Shown in pieces: positions 35,869 through 48,529 of a stretch of 64,000 nucleotides of DNA. The stretch is from Selaginella tamariscina (Eukaryota; Streptophyta; Lycopodiopsida; Selaginellales; Selaginellaceae), in contig PUQB01000074.1 in assembly GCA_003024785.1 (NCBI GenBank), forward strand, positions 628,304-692,303, read 5' to 3'. The translations under genes and the position numbers were made by a program. Position 1 is the stretch's first letter. Every line of letters begins with the position of its first letter. Under the pieces are notes generated by a model. It was not told where the DNA came from. It made no database searches and worked only from the letters and a program-made list of their open reading frames with translations.

Positions 35869-37984
35869 ATGGAGGTTTTGAAGTCGGTCGCTCGTGCCTC
35901 AAAGCACCGCGTTCTTAAATGGCCAATGGATCAGGACCAGGATGCAGTCGATTACGGCGCGATCGTCGGCGCTCTTCTTACTCAGCTGGATTTCGGCTCT
36001 TACGGCTCCTCATATACGCGCGTCCTGCCCTTGCTCCTGCCCTTGATTGAAATGGTTTCAGGTAAGCTGGGCCCAGAGTTGTTTCAGCAGCAGGAGTCGG
36101 AGGGATGTGATCGCCTGGTGGCATATTTGGAGGGCTTAATGCCGGTTACGGATGCGAAGCCTATACTGCAGATCCAGCAGGATGTTGTGGATTGGGAAGA
36201 AGCATTTTTTATGGAAGCTGGAAGTGCAAGTGCACCAACACCAACACCGCATCTGCTCTCAAAGCTGGATGGTTATGCTGGACAGTGGGATGGAGGGGTT
36301 GCTTGGCAGGCTCCATTCACAGCTGTTGTGCAAAGCAGTGGGTGGGGAAAGTCACGAGCTATTTGTGACCTTCGTAAGCACGGGATCTTCGTGGTCTACT
36401 GTTCCTTGATGAAGCCGGAATACACGGGTTTTCCTCGCAGAAGTGAAGTGGCAAAGTGTTTTGATGCGGAAATAACCCAGCACGTGGTCTGTGCTTATCT
36501 AAAGGCCTGCTTGGAGGTGTTAATCGACAGTGATATGTCAGCGGAGCAGTGGTTGCAATGCCAGATACGTCGAACGTGAAAAACATAGTTGGCGAAGCCA
36601 TCTTGGAGCGTTACAGGACAGTGCTGCCAGAGATGTTGGGGAAGACCGATATGGAACTCCAACAGTCTCTACTACAGGTAGTCCAGGAGCTCCATAAGAA
36701 GAAAAGTCGCTGAGACAGAACGGCAAGCTAAAGGTGCTGTTTACGTTTGACGAGGGTAAGGGGTTGAAAGACTTCAACACACATTTCCAGTCTTCTGCAA
36801 GGCTATGAGCCACTTGCCAGTAGGGTGCGGACTCTTCGTGGTTTTTGCGGACACGAATGCATCAGTTGCGAATTTTACTCCACACCGTGACTTAGACCCA
36901 CCGGAAGAGTCCGTAAGCATGGCCAGAGGCTCTTTGATCCTATCCATTTGATAGGAAAGGCGGACCTATTTGCTCCTGACACGACACCATGGAGATCTGG
37001 CAAGAAGGGCGATCTCGTTCCCGAGCGTATGTTCATGCACGGAAGACCGCTGTGGGGTGTGCATTTTTAAAGAGCAAGGGGGAAGCGAAGCAGGTCCATA
37101 TGCAAGAGCTTGTTAAGTTCGCTACCTGGAAGCTGCTGGGCGGGAAGAGCGTGCAGCTGTCGGGGCTTACCAAGCAGGATGCCGCTGCCGTTTTCATGGC
37201 CTGTATTGGACCCGAGGTTTTGTCCCGGTCCTACCTGGCGCAAGACCTTGTTGCCGGACACATGGCTACCTGTGTTGCCACGGCGGATGAGAGGCAGCGG
37301 GTCCTTATGAGTATGAGCGAGGCAGTTTTGGGGGAGGCGGCTGCGTTTATTCTCCATCAACTGGGCTTCCTAGTACATGCACTGGGGTTCTTGGCTGATC
37401 TTCACTGAGGGGCTGGTTTTGGAAGGAGTACGAGGTGAGCTTGTAGTGAGGATGGTGTTCCTTCTGTGCATGCACAAGTGTGCAAATGTTCCTACAGGCA
37501 GAGCACAGGGATGTCCTTCTACACTGGCTGTGTGACACTCGGGGACTTTCTGAAGACCATGTTTGGTGAGGACTGGAAGGCCAACAGGTGCAGTTCAAAG
37601 CACCTTGATGCTGTTGTATGCTTCAACCACTTCGTTCCGCTTGGTCGTGGTGTTGAAATCACCAAGCAAAGGCTGTGGGAGTTCCTTACTCATGGAGCTG
37701 CAATATTGTATTCACGCGGGGAGTTTGCCTCCGATATAGGAATCCCTTGGGTTAAGTTCGATGCCCGAGGCAAGGTGGTGGATGTTGGCATCTTTGAGGT
37801 CCAGGTTAAGAATCGTCTGTGGCTCACAACGGGACAAACATTTGACGTCCGAAAGAGAATGTTTCCTGGTCAGGATGCTTCGCCTCTGGTGATTCTTAAT
37901 TGGGAAAAAATGATCATAATCTTTATCAAGAACATACTGCCACGCTGTTTTTGGTATTTCACGGGAAATGTATCCATTTCTTAA
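35869..37984 (+). pseudogene. Crinkler/RHS-type (CR) effector-like protein, copy 2, frameshifted
   Basis: Best-preserved copy. The N-terminal frame from ATG 35869 runs 236 codons to 36579. Residues 1-130 form a helical header with no signal peptide and no oomycete-type LxLFLAK motif. Walker A is at about residues 155-162 (QSSGWGKS). One base is missing relative to copy 1 near 36572, ending the frame. Further single-base differences occur near 36700, 36781, 36898 and 37066. Walker B lies near 36736-36760, the GLTKQDAAAVFMACIGPEV block near 37160-37210, then a frame change near 37400. The C-terminal nuclease domain is in frame 37466-37984 with FNHFVPLGRG and FEVQVKN (37796-37813). A member of a class of P-loop NTPase plus restriction-endonuclease-fold proteins, acting in the nucleus where studied. 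Whether this plant gene is dead or the breaks are partly sequence error is open, since conserved genes nearby show similar errors. Confidence 0.82.
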
Positions 37985-38143
37985 TGAGTGGTTGTGCAGT
38001 CTCTGATGAAGGTGTTGACGGCAGAAACTAATTTTCGAGCACACATGACTGAGAAAGAAGTGGAGCTTATGAAAGCAATGGCGGTTCTCTCTTTGTGATT
38101 TCTGGACTCTTTCTTTTTGTTTTATATTAATTAAAGAATATGT

Positions 38144-38341
38144 TGAAAGAGGAGATATATATTTATAAATGTCAGATGTATTCAACTACAAAAACCCTGC
38201 TTATATACAGGAGACCCTTTGTCATATGGCACACATGTAACACGTGGTGCTGACACATGGGAGCCAGATCACACCATGTGTCATTATGCATGTGTATATA
38301 CACATGTGTTATATAGTATGTTATATATATAGTATCTTAAT
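38144..38341 (-). repeat. 3' LTR of the Ty3-type element
   Basis: About 200 bp, clearly similar to 42820-43021 (about 85-90% by eye). The left edge is set by the empty site in copy 1. Confidence 0.88.
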
Positions 38342-38814
38342 TATCCTCCCCTCTACGGCTGTGTAGATGGTGATGAATCTGATGGTCTTGGATCTGTGTG
38401 AGCTGGGCCATCTAAGGTATGACCAAATGTACTCAACGAGTCTCGAACGACAAACCGTTTCATTCGAACCACGTGAACTATCTTAACCTTATGAGATCCC
38501 ACCAATTTACTTGATATACCTGAGGACCAACCTTTCGGAGTACTCGGTAGGGACCAAGCCACTTATGTAATAAACCAGTTGCAAGCCCAGGTCAGTCTTG
38601 GGAAAATGTACAGGACTAAGTCACCGTCAGCAAAATCTGTGGAATTTGATGTCGTGCATTATAAGAAGATTGTGCTGCATTTGAGCTTGACCAAGATGTT
38701 AGCAGACTCTGCACGCAGAAGAGGCAAAACAACATCCAAATGTCGAGCCCACATCTTTGCATCCTCGGCACGTGCAGATTCGATGATAACCCCAATTCAC
38801 TAGGCAACTTAGGA

Positions 38815-39647
38815 TCATATCCATACAATGCCTTGAATGGAGAGATACCAATCAATCTGAATGCCTGTTACATAAGCAAATCTCAAACATCGCAAATACC
38901 AATCCCAGTCCGTGTGATTGAAGTTCACATACTTCGAGATCATACCCTTGAAGGTCCGATTCAATCGCTCCACCAAACCATCAGTTTGTGGATGATACGG
39001 AGAGGCAAATGAATGTTTTACCCCTAACCTCTCACACAACACTCGGAATACCTCTGCAATGAAAGCGGGGCCATTGTCTGATAACATCCGCTCTGGACAA
39101 GAATGCTGCAAAACCACATTATCGAACAGAAACAAAGCTGTTGACATGGCAGTTGCATCCGGAAGAGCACCAACCTCCACCCATCGAGTTAAATAATCGG
39201 ATACAACAATGATGTACTGGTTACCTTGAGAAGAACGTGGAAAAGGTCCCATTAAATCCACTGCAATTAACTCAAAAGGGCGAGAGACATTGATGGATTC
39301 CAACACCCCATGGCCCGAGTCGTAGAGGAATTCCGAGTTTGACAAGTGGGACAGCTTTGAATATACCTGATCACATCACCACGCATGCTGGCCAATAAAA
39401 TGATCGGCAGCTTCTCCAACACTCGTTGGTGACCAAGATGACCTCCAACAATAGGTGAATCATGATATGCTCGAAGAAGGTGTGGAACATATGTAGAGGG
39501 TACAGCCAAACGCCATCTGTCCTCTGGATTTGTCCCAATAAAATACAATAAACCATCCTGAAGTCGAAACTGAGCATGATATTGTCGAAACCAGGTTCGG
39601 AAGACGGATTGCAAACGCATCGCGTAATTGCCTCGTCCATGGTTCAT
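38815..39647 (-). pseudogene. Integrase of the Ty3-type element
   Basis: The zinc-binding part is at about 39500-39370 (GGHLGHQRVLEKL..SCPTCQTR, HHCC type). The catalytic core is at 39300-38900 with IAVDLMGPFP (first Asp), SDNGPAFIAEVF (second Asp) and GLVERLNRTFKGM (Glu), the DDE triad of retroviral-type integrases. The downstream end is cut short, with no chromodomain seen. A frame change falls between the zinc finger and the core. Confidence 0.85.
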
Positions 39648-39654
39648 TTTTTGA

Positions 39655-40158
39655 GCATCCTGCCATGTTCCAAGGATGGTAAGTCAGGCATCGAATACCT
39701 GAGGGGCTTGTATCAACCGAACATGCAGCTACTGCATGAGCAGGCAAAGTGGAATCGAAGGGGTGCTCGAGAAAGTGCATCATCACCACCATTGTTCGCC
39801 CAGGCCTGTGCACCACCTTAAAGTTATATACCTGGAGACGTAATGCCCATTGGCTACGACCCACTAAATTCTTCCGTTTTAATAAGGAAGTGACAGCAGC
39901 ATGATCACACTCCAAAAGTGTTTCACTCCCATGTAAGTAGGCATGAAGTCGTTCAAAACCCCAAACAGCAGCAAGGCATTCTTTTTCAGTAGTGGAATAA
40001 TTCCGCTCAGCCAGCGTGAGTACTCGACTAATGTAAGCCACCGGGTGTCGAATTGAAGAATCCACAGCATCAGTTTGCATCAATACACCACCAATACCAA
40101 CATCTGAGGCATCTACTCGTAAAATGAACGGACGAGTAAAATCTGGGTATTGAAGCAA
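39655..40158 (-). pseudogene. RNase H domain of the Ty3-type element
   Basis: FILRVDASDVGIGGVLMQ (first catalytic Asp), NYSTTEKECLAAVWGFERL (catalytic Glu) and ALRLQVYNFKVVHRPGRTM, the usual gypsy RNase H sequence, upstream of the integrase in transcript order apart from a frame change. Confidence 0.88.
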
Positions 40159-40189
40159 TGGTGGAGTTGTCAGGAACTCTTTTAACTGG

Positions 40190-40959
40190 TCAAATGCCTG
40201 CTGACACCTGCGAGTCCACCTGAAAGATACCTGTGGATGAACTAACTCCCGAAAGAGGGGCAGTTCGATCAGTGAGATGATCGATAAATCGACCCAAGTA
40301 CTGCACCTTGCCCAAGAAAGCTGGACTTCCTGTACTGTAGGACGAGGGAACTCTCGAACAGCTCAACTTCATTGGATCCACCTGTAAACCCTCTCGAGAT
40401 ATACGGTAACCCAAGTAAGTGGTGTCGGTCGAACCAAACACACACTTTTCAAGTTTAACTTCAGGCCAACTTCTCGAACGATCAAGAACGCGCCGTACAT
40501 CACGAATGTGATCCTCCCAAGAACCAGACCCATGAATGAGCACATCGTCGATAAAATCGGCAGTGATATCAGGCATATCGGAAAAGAAGCTCATCCATCA
40601 TGCGTTGAAAGGTGGCAGGAGCTGAAGTCAATCCAAAAGGCATGACCAAAAACTCGTAAAGACCAAATGGTGTCCGGAAGGCCGTTTTTGGAATATTCCT
40701 CAGCCATAGGAACCTGCCAATATCCTGATGCCAAATCCAACTTAGTAAACCATCGACTCTGACCCAAACGATCTAATAGATCGGCAGAGTTCGGAAGTGG
40801 ATAGACATCTTTGATGGTAACATCGTTAAGAGGTCGGTAATCCACACAAAATCGTAGAGATCCATCAGGCTTGGGAACCAAATGAGGTTCACATGCCCAT
40901 GGACTCCGTGATGGACGACACACCCGCTTACCGATCATATCTGTAACAGCTGTTCGCAT
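40190..40959 (-). pseudogene. Reverse transcriptase of the Ty3-type element
   Basis: LRFCVDYRPLNDVTIKDVYP and [15 protein letters not shown] in 40959-40591. In the next frame is DFIDDVLIHGSGSWEDHI (40594-40190), the F-x-DD catalytic box; the first Y is replaced by F. LEKCVFGSTDTTYLGYRIS follows. A frame break lies near 40592, so it is inactive as read. Confidence 0.9.
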
Positions 40960-42733
40960 GGCTGATAACTCTTTTGGTGACCTACGTCGAACCGGGACTT
41001 TGAAAGGCTTTGCATTGCCCTGGGTATACAGTGTCGAGTCTTCACACGTGCACCTTGGGACAGATCAAATTTGAACAAACTTGCATACTGCTGCTTAAAG
41101 TTGTTCGATGCATTGTGCTCGATACTCCGGTGACGGATCCGACATTTGAACCTGTTGAGATGAACACCACCCCAAGATGGAATCAAAGGAGCTGTATGTG
41201 TGATACAAACAGCAACAAGCTTCTCTGGACGTAAAGGAACAGACTGCAGAGACACAGACTCCAAGCGTAATACAGGAGGAGAGAGTGAAAAATCACACAT
41301 ACCTTTCGACTGCTTCAACCAATCACATCCCAGAATAATGTCAAAGACCTGGGAAGGGACAACCCTAAGAGACCCAGAGGGAAACTTACGATTGTCACCC
41401 AAAACCAGCGTAGTCGAAGTGGTGTACTGTGATACTGCACGAGACTGCCCATTACCATATAAAATGTGCAAGACCTTATCTGCACGTCTTAAGGGTAATG
41501 AGCACCGATGCGCTAGAGAAGTAGTTATGGAAGACATACTGGATCCTGTATCCACAAGCACTGAGACTGAAAGATCATTCACTCGTGCAGAAAATGTGAA
41601 AACTGAATGATTGGTGGAACTTGCAAACCTTGATATGCATAGGAGAAAAAAGCATGGAGGTGAAGTCTCCATCGCACGGGATCCCTCTGTCGCCCGTACA
41701 TTACTGTTTTCCGCAACAGATCCATTTGCAAGAGAGGCTTCATCATCTGGAAGCTCATCATCAGACATAATGGCTGCCACAAGCACACCATCCGGAACAT
41801 GTGGTCGCCAGCCTGGATGTGGACGCCAATCAGGATACACATGCATGCCCCAAGTATGTCCAGGCGCCCAACAGGCCCAACAATGAACTTGATTGGGTCG
41901 ACCTGCATTGTTCCGATTCCTCATGTCACGAATCCGTGGATTTTGACCACCACGGGCAGGTACTGGAGCAGGTGTAGGACGATTTCGTGGAGGTGGTCCA
42001 TGTTGGGCCCCGAGGTCGACCACGAAAGGCTTGCCGTGCGGGCACATATGCAGCAGCATCAACCTCCATTGGATCAGCACGCTGAACAAGAGGAGCAGGT
42101 AACCCAAGGGGACCGGCCCTCACCAGGCACCAACTCAAAACGTTGAGCTAGTGCAAAAGCTTCCTCAATGTGGTAGGAACGAAGAGCCCGAATGAATCGA
42201 ACAAGTTCGAGTCGCATAGTTGGCCATAACATACCGAGCTTAATGGGCTCAGGCATGTTAGGATATGCACGCCGAACTAAATCCCCGAACCTAATACTGA
42301 ACCGCATAACAACTCACCAGGATGTTGTCGTATCGCATAGTTGTTGGAAAGCATCATCTGAATCCTCAACTTTGCCAAACGTACGTTTGAGGCATTCCAT
42401 CAATCCGATTACTATTGGCTTGAATCTTCGCAGCCAATCCATTATACCACTTGAGCGTAGGGCCTTCCAAACATGTAGGGAATTCTCTGAGAGCACAGGC
42501 CTCATCCCAACCATGGTAACGAACAATGACTTGGAAATGATCAAACCAGTGGTATACATCATCTTCCGGATCACCACAAAAAGATCGGGGTCGAACCCTC
42601 GGATTTGTGGCTGTGAAGAAGATGGAGTACTAGAAGCAGATCCCCCGGCATGAGGCTCAGGCAGGGAAGAGAGGAGACGGACCCTCAACAAAATGCTCCA
42701 ACAACTTAGTTTGTGTATCAATAGCAGTAGCAA
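40935..42733 (-). pseudogene. Gag, nucleocapsid and protease of the Ty3-type element
   Basis: Gag-like helical sequence (about 42733-42100) is followed by a zinc-knuckle relic near 41870 (CWACWAPGHTWGMH, final Cys lost) and an aspartic protease with VLVDTGSSMSSIT near 41560. VFDIILGCDWLKQ near 41350 is the typical gypsy protease end. Several frames are used. Confidence 0.8.
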
Positions 42734-42819
42734 TAATGCTAAAAGCCGTCTATATGTTCATTGTCATGGAAACAAGAAAAGGAAAAGGCGGAAGAAAGGA
42801 AACCCAACTTCTTCACCAA

Positions 42820-43021
42820 TGAAAGAGCAGATATATATTTAGAAATGTTAGATGTATTCAGCTACAAAAACCCTGTTTATATATAGGAGACCCTCTGCCA
42901 TGTGGCACACATGCGACACGTGGCACTGACATATGGGAGCCAGATCACCACCATGTGTCACTATGCATGTGTGTATATACACATGCATATAACAGTATGT
43001 TATATATACAGTATCTTTACA
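42820..43021 (-). repeat. 5' LTR of the Ty3-type element
   Basis: 202 bp. It contains a TATATA-rich promoter-like stretch and a CACATGTGTATAT palindromic core shared with the other LTR. Confidence 0.88.
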
Positions 43022-43290
43022 ATGCTTATTTTGATAATCAATTAAAACCAAAAATTAATCTCAACGTTTAATTTTATAATGGAATATTCGTATTTAATGA
43101 ACGTGGCAAAATTTAGGGTTCTGATTCTAGGTAAGATAGTGTGTTTGAAGAGACACGGATTTATCAGGCATCATGTCGCTTGTCTTCCAGTAGTCGCTGC
43201 TGGGATGGACTTCAGATTGTTGTTCACTTGTTGCCAGCGTATATGCATATTTGTGTTGTAAAGATTAAATGGGTTAATTTGACATTTGTG
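43022..43290 (+). repeat. Right remainder of duplicated CR segment, copy 2
   Basis: Continues the match to 25071-25300 after the retrotransposon. The shared landmark TATATGCATATTTGTGTT is in both. Confidence 0.85.
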
Positions 43291-43924
43291 TGTGTGCGTG
43301 TGCAGAGAGAGAGAGTTCAAGTTATTTTTGTTTGGAATTTAACTCTTATTATGTTTTCGACCTGTAACATATTATTTAGAATTGGGAAGAGGATGCACAT
43401 GATTTTGCGGTCGGTCCTCTTCATGAGTTTGAGAGCTTTTGTAGAATCAAAGACTGGCTGAGCAACTGCACAAAAAACGTCATGACTCCTTACCGGCCTA
43501 GAGAGGTATGTAAATGTATTTTATCATCAGTGTAAAGCTTGCATTATGTATTGGTACTCGATAAGTAAGCGTCTGTGTGTCTTGTAGTGCACATATAAAT
43601 ATATGAAGGGTAATATTAGTTTTGTACAATACGTTGGACACATTAATACGCGGCATTGCCACAAATAATTTTTAGTGGTGGAGGTTTTGGGCATTTCTTT
43701 TCTGCGTAGGCTTTTTATGCTCTCCTCTCCCCTTCTCTTTCTTCTTTCAACAGTTGCTACGATGGATGTACTTGTTGTGCTTGAAACATTGTTGTCCCAT
43801 ATGGCCAACATGATGTAGACCCTCACAAATCCGTCTGCACAACAAGTTGAGTTGTACGCTGGGTGCTTCTTTTCTCTTCGGTAACAGCATTGCCTTCCTC
43901 ACCCATACATTGATATAATCCATA

Positions 43925-45741
43925 ACGAACTCAAGGAATGCCACCTAACTAGAATTAGCAATGAACTCAAGGAACACTACCTAACCTTGAATTAAAGAAA
44001 CCTGCTTTTGAAATTGTAAGGAACTAAAAATGCATATTTGTACGATTCAAAACACCACCACACATGTGGCTTATAATACAAAGTTAAAGAAACTATTCAA
44101 CTAGCCCACTTTCAAATGCACCAACCTTTTTAAGAAGGTACATGCACTTAAACCTCTAATAAATACTTAATCATTTTTGGTTTATTAAAAATTTTCAAAC
44201 TTAACAAATTTTCCAATATAACTTAGAACCTATCGAATTTGAAATCAATAGTAATAATAAACATAATGTTAATTGTAACTAGCATCACTAAAATATTAGA
44301 TTTGGATTGAACTCAACAATTAATTAACTTAATGTTAATTGTATTTAGCATCATCAAAATATTGGATTTGGACTTGAACTCAACAATATAATTAAGCTAA
44401 TATTACTTGTAATTAGCATCATCAAAATATTGTTTTGATTTCATGAACTTACGGTACATAGAAAGTTAGGTATTAACATATAATGAATATGTTAAGTAAT
44501 TGGTTCAAAAATGTAATGCACATTAAATATAAGTATTCCCTTTAAAACACTATTGCCAAAATCAATATTAAATCTAAACCTAAGCCAAAACTATACACTT
44601 CAAAGAAAAAAGAATTTTTTTTATAAATGTGTCAACTTAGTATATCACATTATTCACTTTACAAAACTAACCCAGAAATAAACTAACTTGCCATGTCTTA
44701 TAAAAATATAAAGTAAACTAGCATTTACAAACATAAGGTAAAATAACATGGACATCCATAAGGTAAAGTAACCTAAGCAAATATAAAGTAAAGTAACTTG
44801 GTATGCAATAAAGAATTATATATCTTAGGATCAAACTCTCTGTGCAATTTATAAGTGTTAAGTGAAAGTAATAGAATACTTCAAGAACTTAGAACTAGCT
44901 AAACACTAAAATACACTACAACTTTATGACTACAAAGAATAGGCTTTAATACCATTATCAGAGTTTTAACCGAAGGGCCAACACATGGCTGCCAAACAGT
45001 CATCTAACGTCAACACTCTGTGAACAACACTAAGTTTTCCAAAATGACCCCTAGAGTTTGACCTGATTCATGACTAACTTTTAAAGGTTTGAGCGGCTAA
45101 GTCATACCCTAGACTTAGGGTTAATACTTAGTGAGGACACGAGTATGTGCCACAGCAAACACAAGTGTTAGCTAAGCATTTTTAAGATTAGGTTTGGACA
45201 ACCTTAAAAATGCGACCACACGAGTTGGATTTACCAACAATAATGGATGGAGAACCCTTAAAGTGTGATGTACTCACATGTGCACTAAAAATTAGGGTGA
45301 CACAATAGAGTTGTGCTTGAGAACACAAGCTAAATCTTGCATCGGTAGGAGAATAATAAGCTCACTTATGAATCTCTACACTCTCACTATAACTAATCTA
45401 CCTTATTTTCGTGAAGCCCACCCCTTCCCCATTTCTTATTTGTTGAGTGGGTTGGCACAAAATGCTAACCCCAATGTTTAATGAGTTTATGACCTAACTT
45501 TAACCTAAACCTATCATATTGACACACTAAACTCAACCTGACGTATACAAACTTGAACTTAGCTAGATAAAGAGGGTAGAGTTCTAGACGGTAAGTTCCA
45601 CCTTTGCTGGAGTTCTTGAGGTATTTAGCAATAGCTGGCTGAACCATCCCTAAAGACCTACCAAACGGGTTTGTTTCATATTGCATTTAAAGGCCCAACA
45701 CACGAATTATAATAATAACAATAATCAACCTAAAATAAAAA
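43925..45741 (-). mobile_element. Truncated copy of the 7-kb LTR family
   Basis: 43925-44955 matches the primer-site half of the internal region (compare 15.96-17.57 kb). A primer-binding relic TGGTATTAAAGC is at 44943-44954 (minus). A shortened LTR of about 785 bp follows (44956-45741) that opens TATCAGAGTTTTAACC. Large internal deletions and many transitions make it older than the 12-19 kb copy. Confidence 0.8.
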
Positions 45742-46318
45742 ATTAAATTAAATTAGTATTTAATTTAATTGCAAACTCAATTTGTGTCACATTCACACCA
45801 ATTTAATTTAATATCAAATTAGAACACATTAGCACATGTTTAATTTAAAGGGTTAATGTTGTTAATTTGTATTCACACAAAGAGGCATTAAATTAAATTC
45901 AACAAATTTAATCAAATTGCATTCCCATAAATTCATTAGATTTAAATTAAATTAAACAGAACCAAACTTATTCACTCGTCATTGGAACTTGAAAACTCAA
46001 ACAAGTGAGTGCCGCCATTCTGGAGGCTTGCAGAGGCTCAAATATTTAGAATATTCCTTTGGGTCGGCCAGTTTTGGCCATACTTAGTCTTTTTTTTCAA
46101 GGAATTCACTTCTACCTAATTTTTTTATATATATTAATTTTAACTTATTACTCTATCCACACAAGCTAAAGTTTCTTCTTCATCTTAAGCAAAGTTGCAA
46201 TTCTCGAACCACTAGTTAGGCTTGGACATGGAGTGTCTGAATTGGTATTTTCTCAGGTTGAATGTTCTTCGCAAGCTTGTTTGTTGCCAACCTAGAGAGT
46301 TCAAAACAGCAGCTAACA

Positions 46319-47100
46319 TCAACGATCTAGTTCCGAACTAATATCCCAGACAAAGTCGTATGAATCTACTGCATGAGTCGAACACTCTTCGGTCGAACAC
46401 TCTTCGGTTGAACCATCAATATAGACAAAGCAAAGTACTTCCTTACCAAGCTTCCTGAAAATGATTGACAATATCGACAAGGTCTTGTTTGTCAATGCCA
46501 GAGGGTTTGGCTTCTTCGACTTCTTCTTAGAGTTTTGTAGCACCAAGAGAACTAACAAGTTATCCTGCTACATAGATCAAGTTAAACTCGAAAATGAAAA
46601 GCAAGCATACTTTAATTTTGTCAAGGTATTCCAGCCTCATGCACAATAGACCTATAAGTCCCTGCAACCTCTAGGTTGATTATTGCAGCCGCTTGAATTA
46701 TCGCCAAAACCGAAGGAAAAGTCACAAAGACGACCATGAAACCACTCGTTGCCAAGTGTATTCCACTGAACTACAAAGCCTCCTTAAACTTCACTGGATC
46801 TAGCTGCACAACATCCTTGTTGATGCTAGCATCTCCATAATATACAAGCTCATTTGGCAAGTCGAGGATGATGAGGTTGAAGCCGTATTCACTTGCCACT
46901 TCCTGGAAAAGCGTTTGTGACTCAACCATGTGTAGTTTGTCAACCTGTTGTCGGAGCTTGGTGTTCACCTCAGTCTGGGAAGCACTTGGCTCAAAAAAAG
47001 ACCTACTCATCTCCTCCATATCGCACACAGCTAGGTCGTAGGATCCACGAGATGCAGCTAGTGTCGAGATGAAGGTCATTAGGTTGTTCTTGATGTCCAA
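46319..47100 (-). pseudogene. Probable DNA methyltransferase domain (beta class), decayed
   Basis: Three blocks occur in transcript order. First, EYGFNLIILDLPNELVYYG (about 46880-46820) fits motif IV ((D/N/S)-P-P-(Y/F); here D-L-P-N). Next, after one in-frame TAG, HLATSGFMVVFVT (about 46760-46720) fits the strand after motif IV. Finally, in another frame, QNSKKKSKKPNPLALTNKTL is followed by a GKEVLCFVYIDGST-like stretch (about 46440-46390) and YDFVWDISSEL. This fits the K..E/L block and motif I (VLDPF.GSGT). The order IV before I is that of beta-class N6-adenine/N4-cytosine methyltransferases. It lies about 1.4 kb downstream of a ParB-like domain on the same strand. Identity rests on motif order and pattern, not on a search. 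Confidence 0.45.
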
Positions 47101-48529
47101 ACTAGCTACAAGTGGTTACACCTCATTGAGTGTAAAGTGGACTGCTGGTGGAGGTGCTATAGAAGAGCTTGGTCCCACTCTTGATGCCTTTGCTAGTGTT
47201 GATGTCTTCTGCACCGTCTTCTTCATCTTGCTCTTCTTGATAACCTCGACTTCGTCTAGCTCCCAAACAATTGCTAGAAGATCATTGCCATGCACGTCGA
47301 ACAATGAGCTCTCCCAAGCCGGTGGCTACTATGAAGGACAATCAAGCCAAATTGGAACATGCTCCCGTTCGAATGGTGTTAGAGCTCCTCTACTCTTTGA
47401 CCACATGTGAGGCTCGCTTGTGTGATTTGTCCACATCTTTATTGTCTGAGACGAAGCCATTTTCTTCGCTAGTATGAACGTGTAACACAAAGTTAGTGAA
47501 AGCTTACCTCCATATCATCTGATGCACAAACTCCTCACGCTCTAGAAACTCATTTAGCTCCATTGAATAAATGAATCGTACACAGTCATGGAAGGGCTGA
47601 AAGACTAGGCACTTGCTCCGAGTTTGCATCTTGTCAAAACAGCTCATGAAGTCAACCTCCATTTTAGCTTCTTCACCATCCTCTCGCATGCCCTTTAGAG
47701 TCTAAATGGCTTCCGCACACACAGCCTTCCAATACAAGTCTAAGGTGAACCACTTGATCCACTCTTGTCCTGCATGCATGGTAAGCCCAAGTGTTTTTGT
47801 TTTACCTTGGATTATAGACGAGTGAGCTTGTTCAAGTATCATATTTGAAGCATGTTTGAAATCTTCGCCTTTGACATCACATAAAGCTTCTCAAGGCCCA
47901 TCCAGTGACACTACTTTTGAGAGATGTTCGTCACTTTTTAGAACCACTCTTCCCCCAACTCTGGGTCTATGATAGAGAGGAACTTGTGCATACGCTTGTC
48001 ATACTTCTTATACACTAGCTGCGTTAGGTTCAATTCAAGATATGGATTGCCTTTAGCATTGGTGACTACTATGTTGAGATCATTGTCGATTTCATTTTGC
48101 ACATAGAATCAATTAAAAACTTCTTTTCTATCAACCAAACCGAAGGCTACCTTGAAAGGATCTTTGTGCAGATCAGGTTCGGAAGAGGATGCCAAGTCGC
48201 CTTTCTTGTTGCACTCTCCTTCCACTTTCACACCTCAAGACAATCAACCTCCATGAGTGATGCGAAGATTTTTTGAGTTTCTTCAGTACTAGTGCAGACC
48301 GTCTTTACAGTGAGTAGAATATGTGGAAGTGTTGTTTCCATAGATATTGCTGAAGAGCTGTTCATTGAAACTATAAGTCTAGAATTTTAACGAAAATACT
48401 CACATGTTTATCAATTGGAACATTGAAACCAGTTGGAGATTGTCGAGGTTTTCTATGGAGATGAAACTTGATCGAATGTGAATAGCTCATCATTGGTTGT
48501 CCTTTGCATCCTCCCATTAGAGCTTCTGC
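47101..48529 (-). pseudogene. Linker part of the ParB/methyltransferase-like element
   Basis: Coding-like minus-strand blocks with stops between them: GREDGEEAKMEVDFMSCFDK-like and FIYSMELNEFLEREEFV (47689-47504), then MFDVHGNDLLAIVWELDEVE with a Lys-rich tail (47304-47116). No domain identified. Unit identity is inferred from shared strand and continuity. Confidence 0.35.

Larger units (their letters stand above)
38144..43021 (-). mobile_element. Ty3-type LTR retrotransposon inserted into the CR copy 2 segment
   Basis: 4.88-kb element on the minus strand. Short LTRs are 42820-43021 (5') and 38144-about 38341 (3'), both starting TGTAAAGATACT-like and ending CTCTTTCA. A polypurine tract (GAGGGGAGGA) precedes the 3' LTR. 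Flanks ATGT (left) and ATGC (right) compare with ATGC in the empty site of copy 1, giving a 4-bp duplication with one transition. The coding region has the Ty3 order protease, reverse transcriptase, RNase H, integrase, in several frames, so the copy is dead. Confidence 0.92.

Noticed and set aside
39576..42653. Plus-strand open frames opposite the Ty3 element (for example 41200-41610, 42192-42653)
   Set aside because: The minus strand carries clear protease, RT, RNase H and integrase motifs; the plus frames are shadows.
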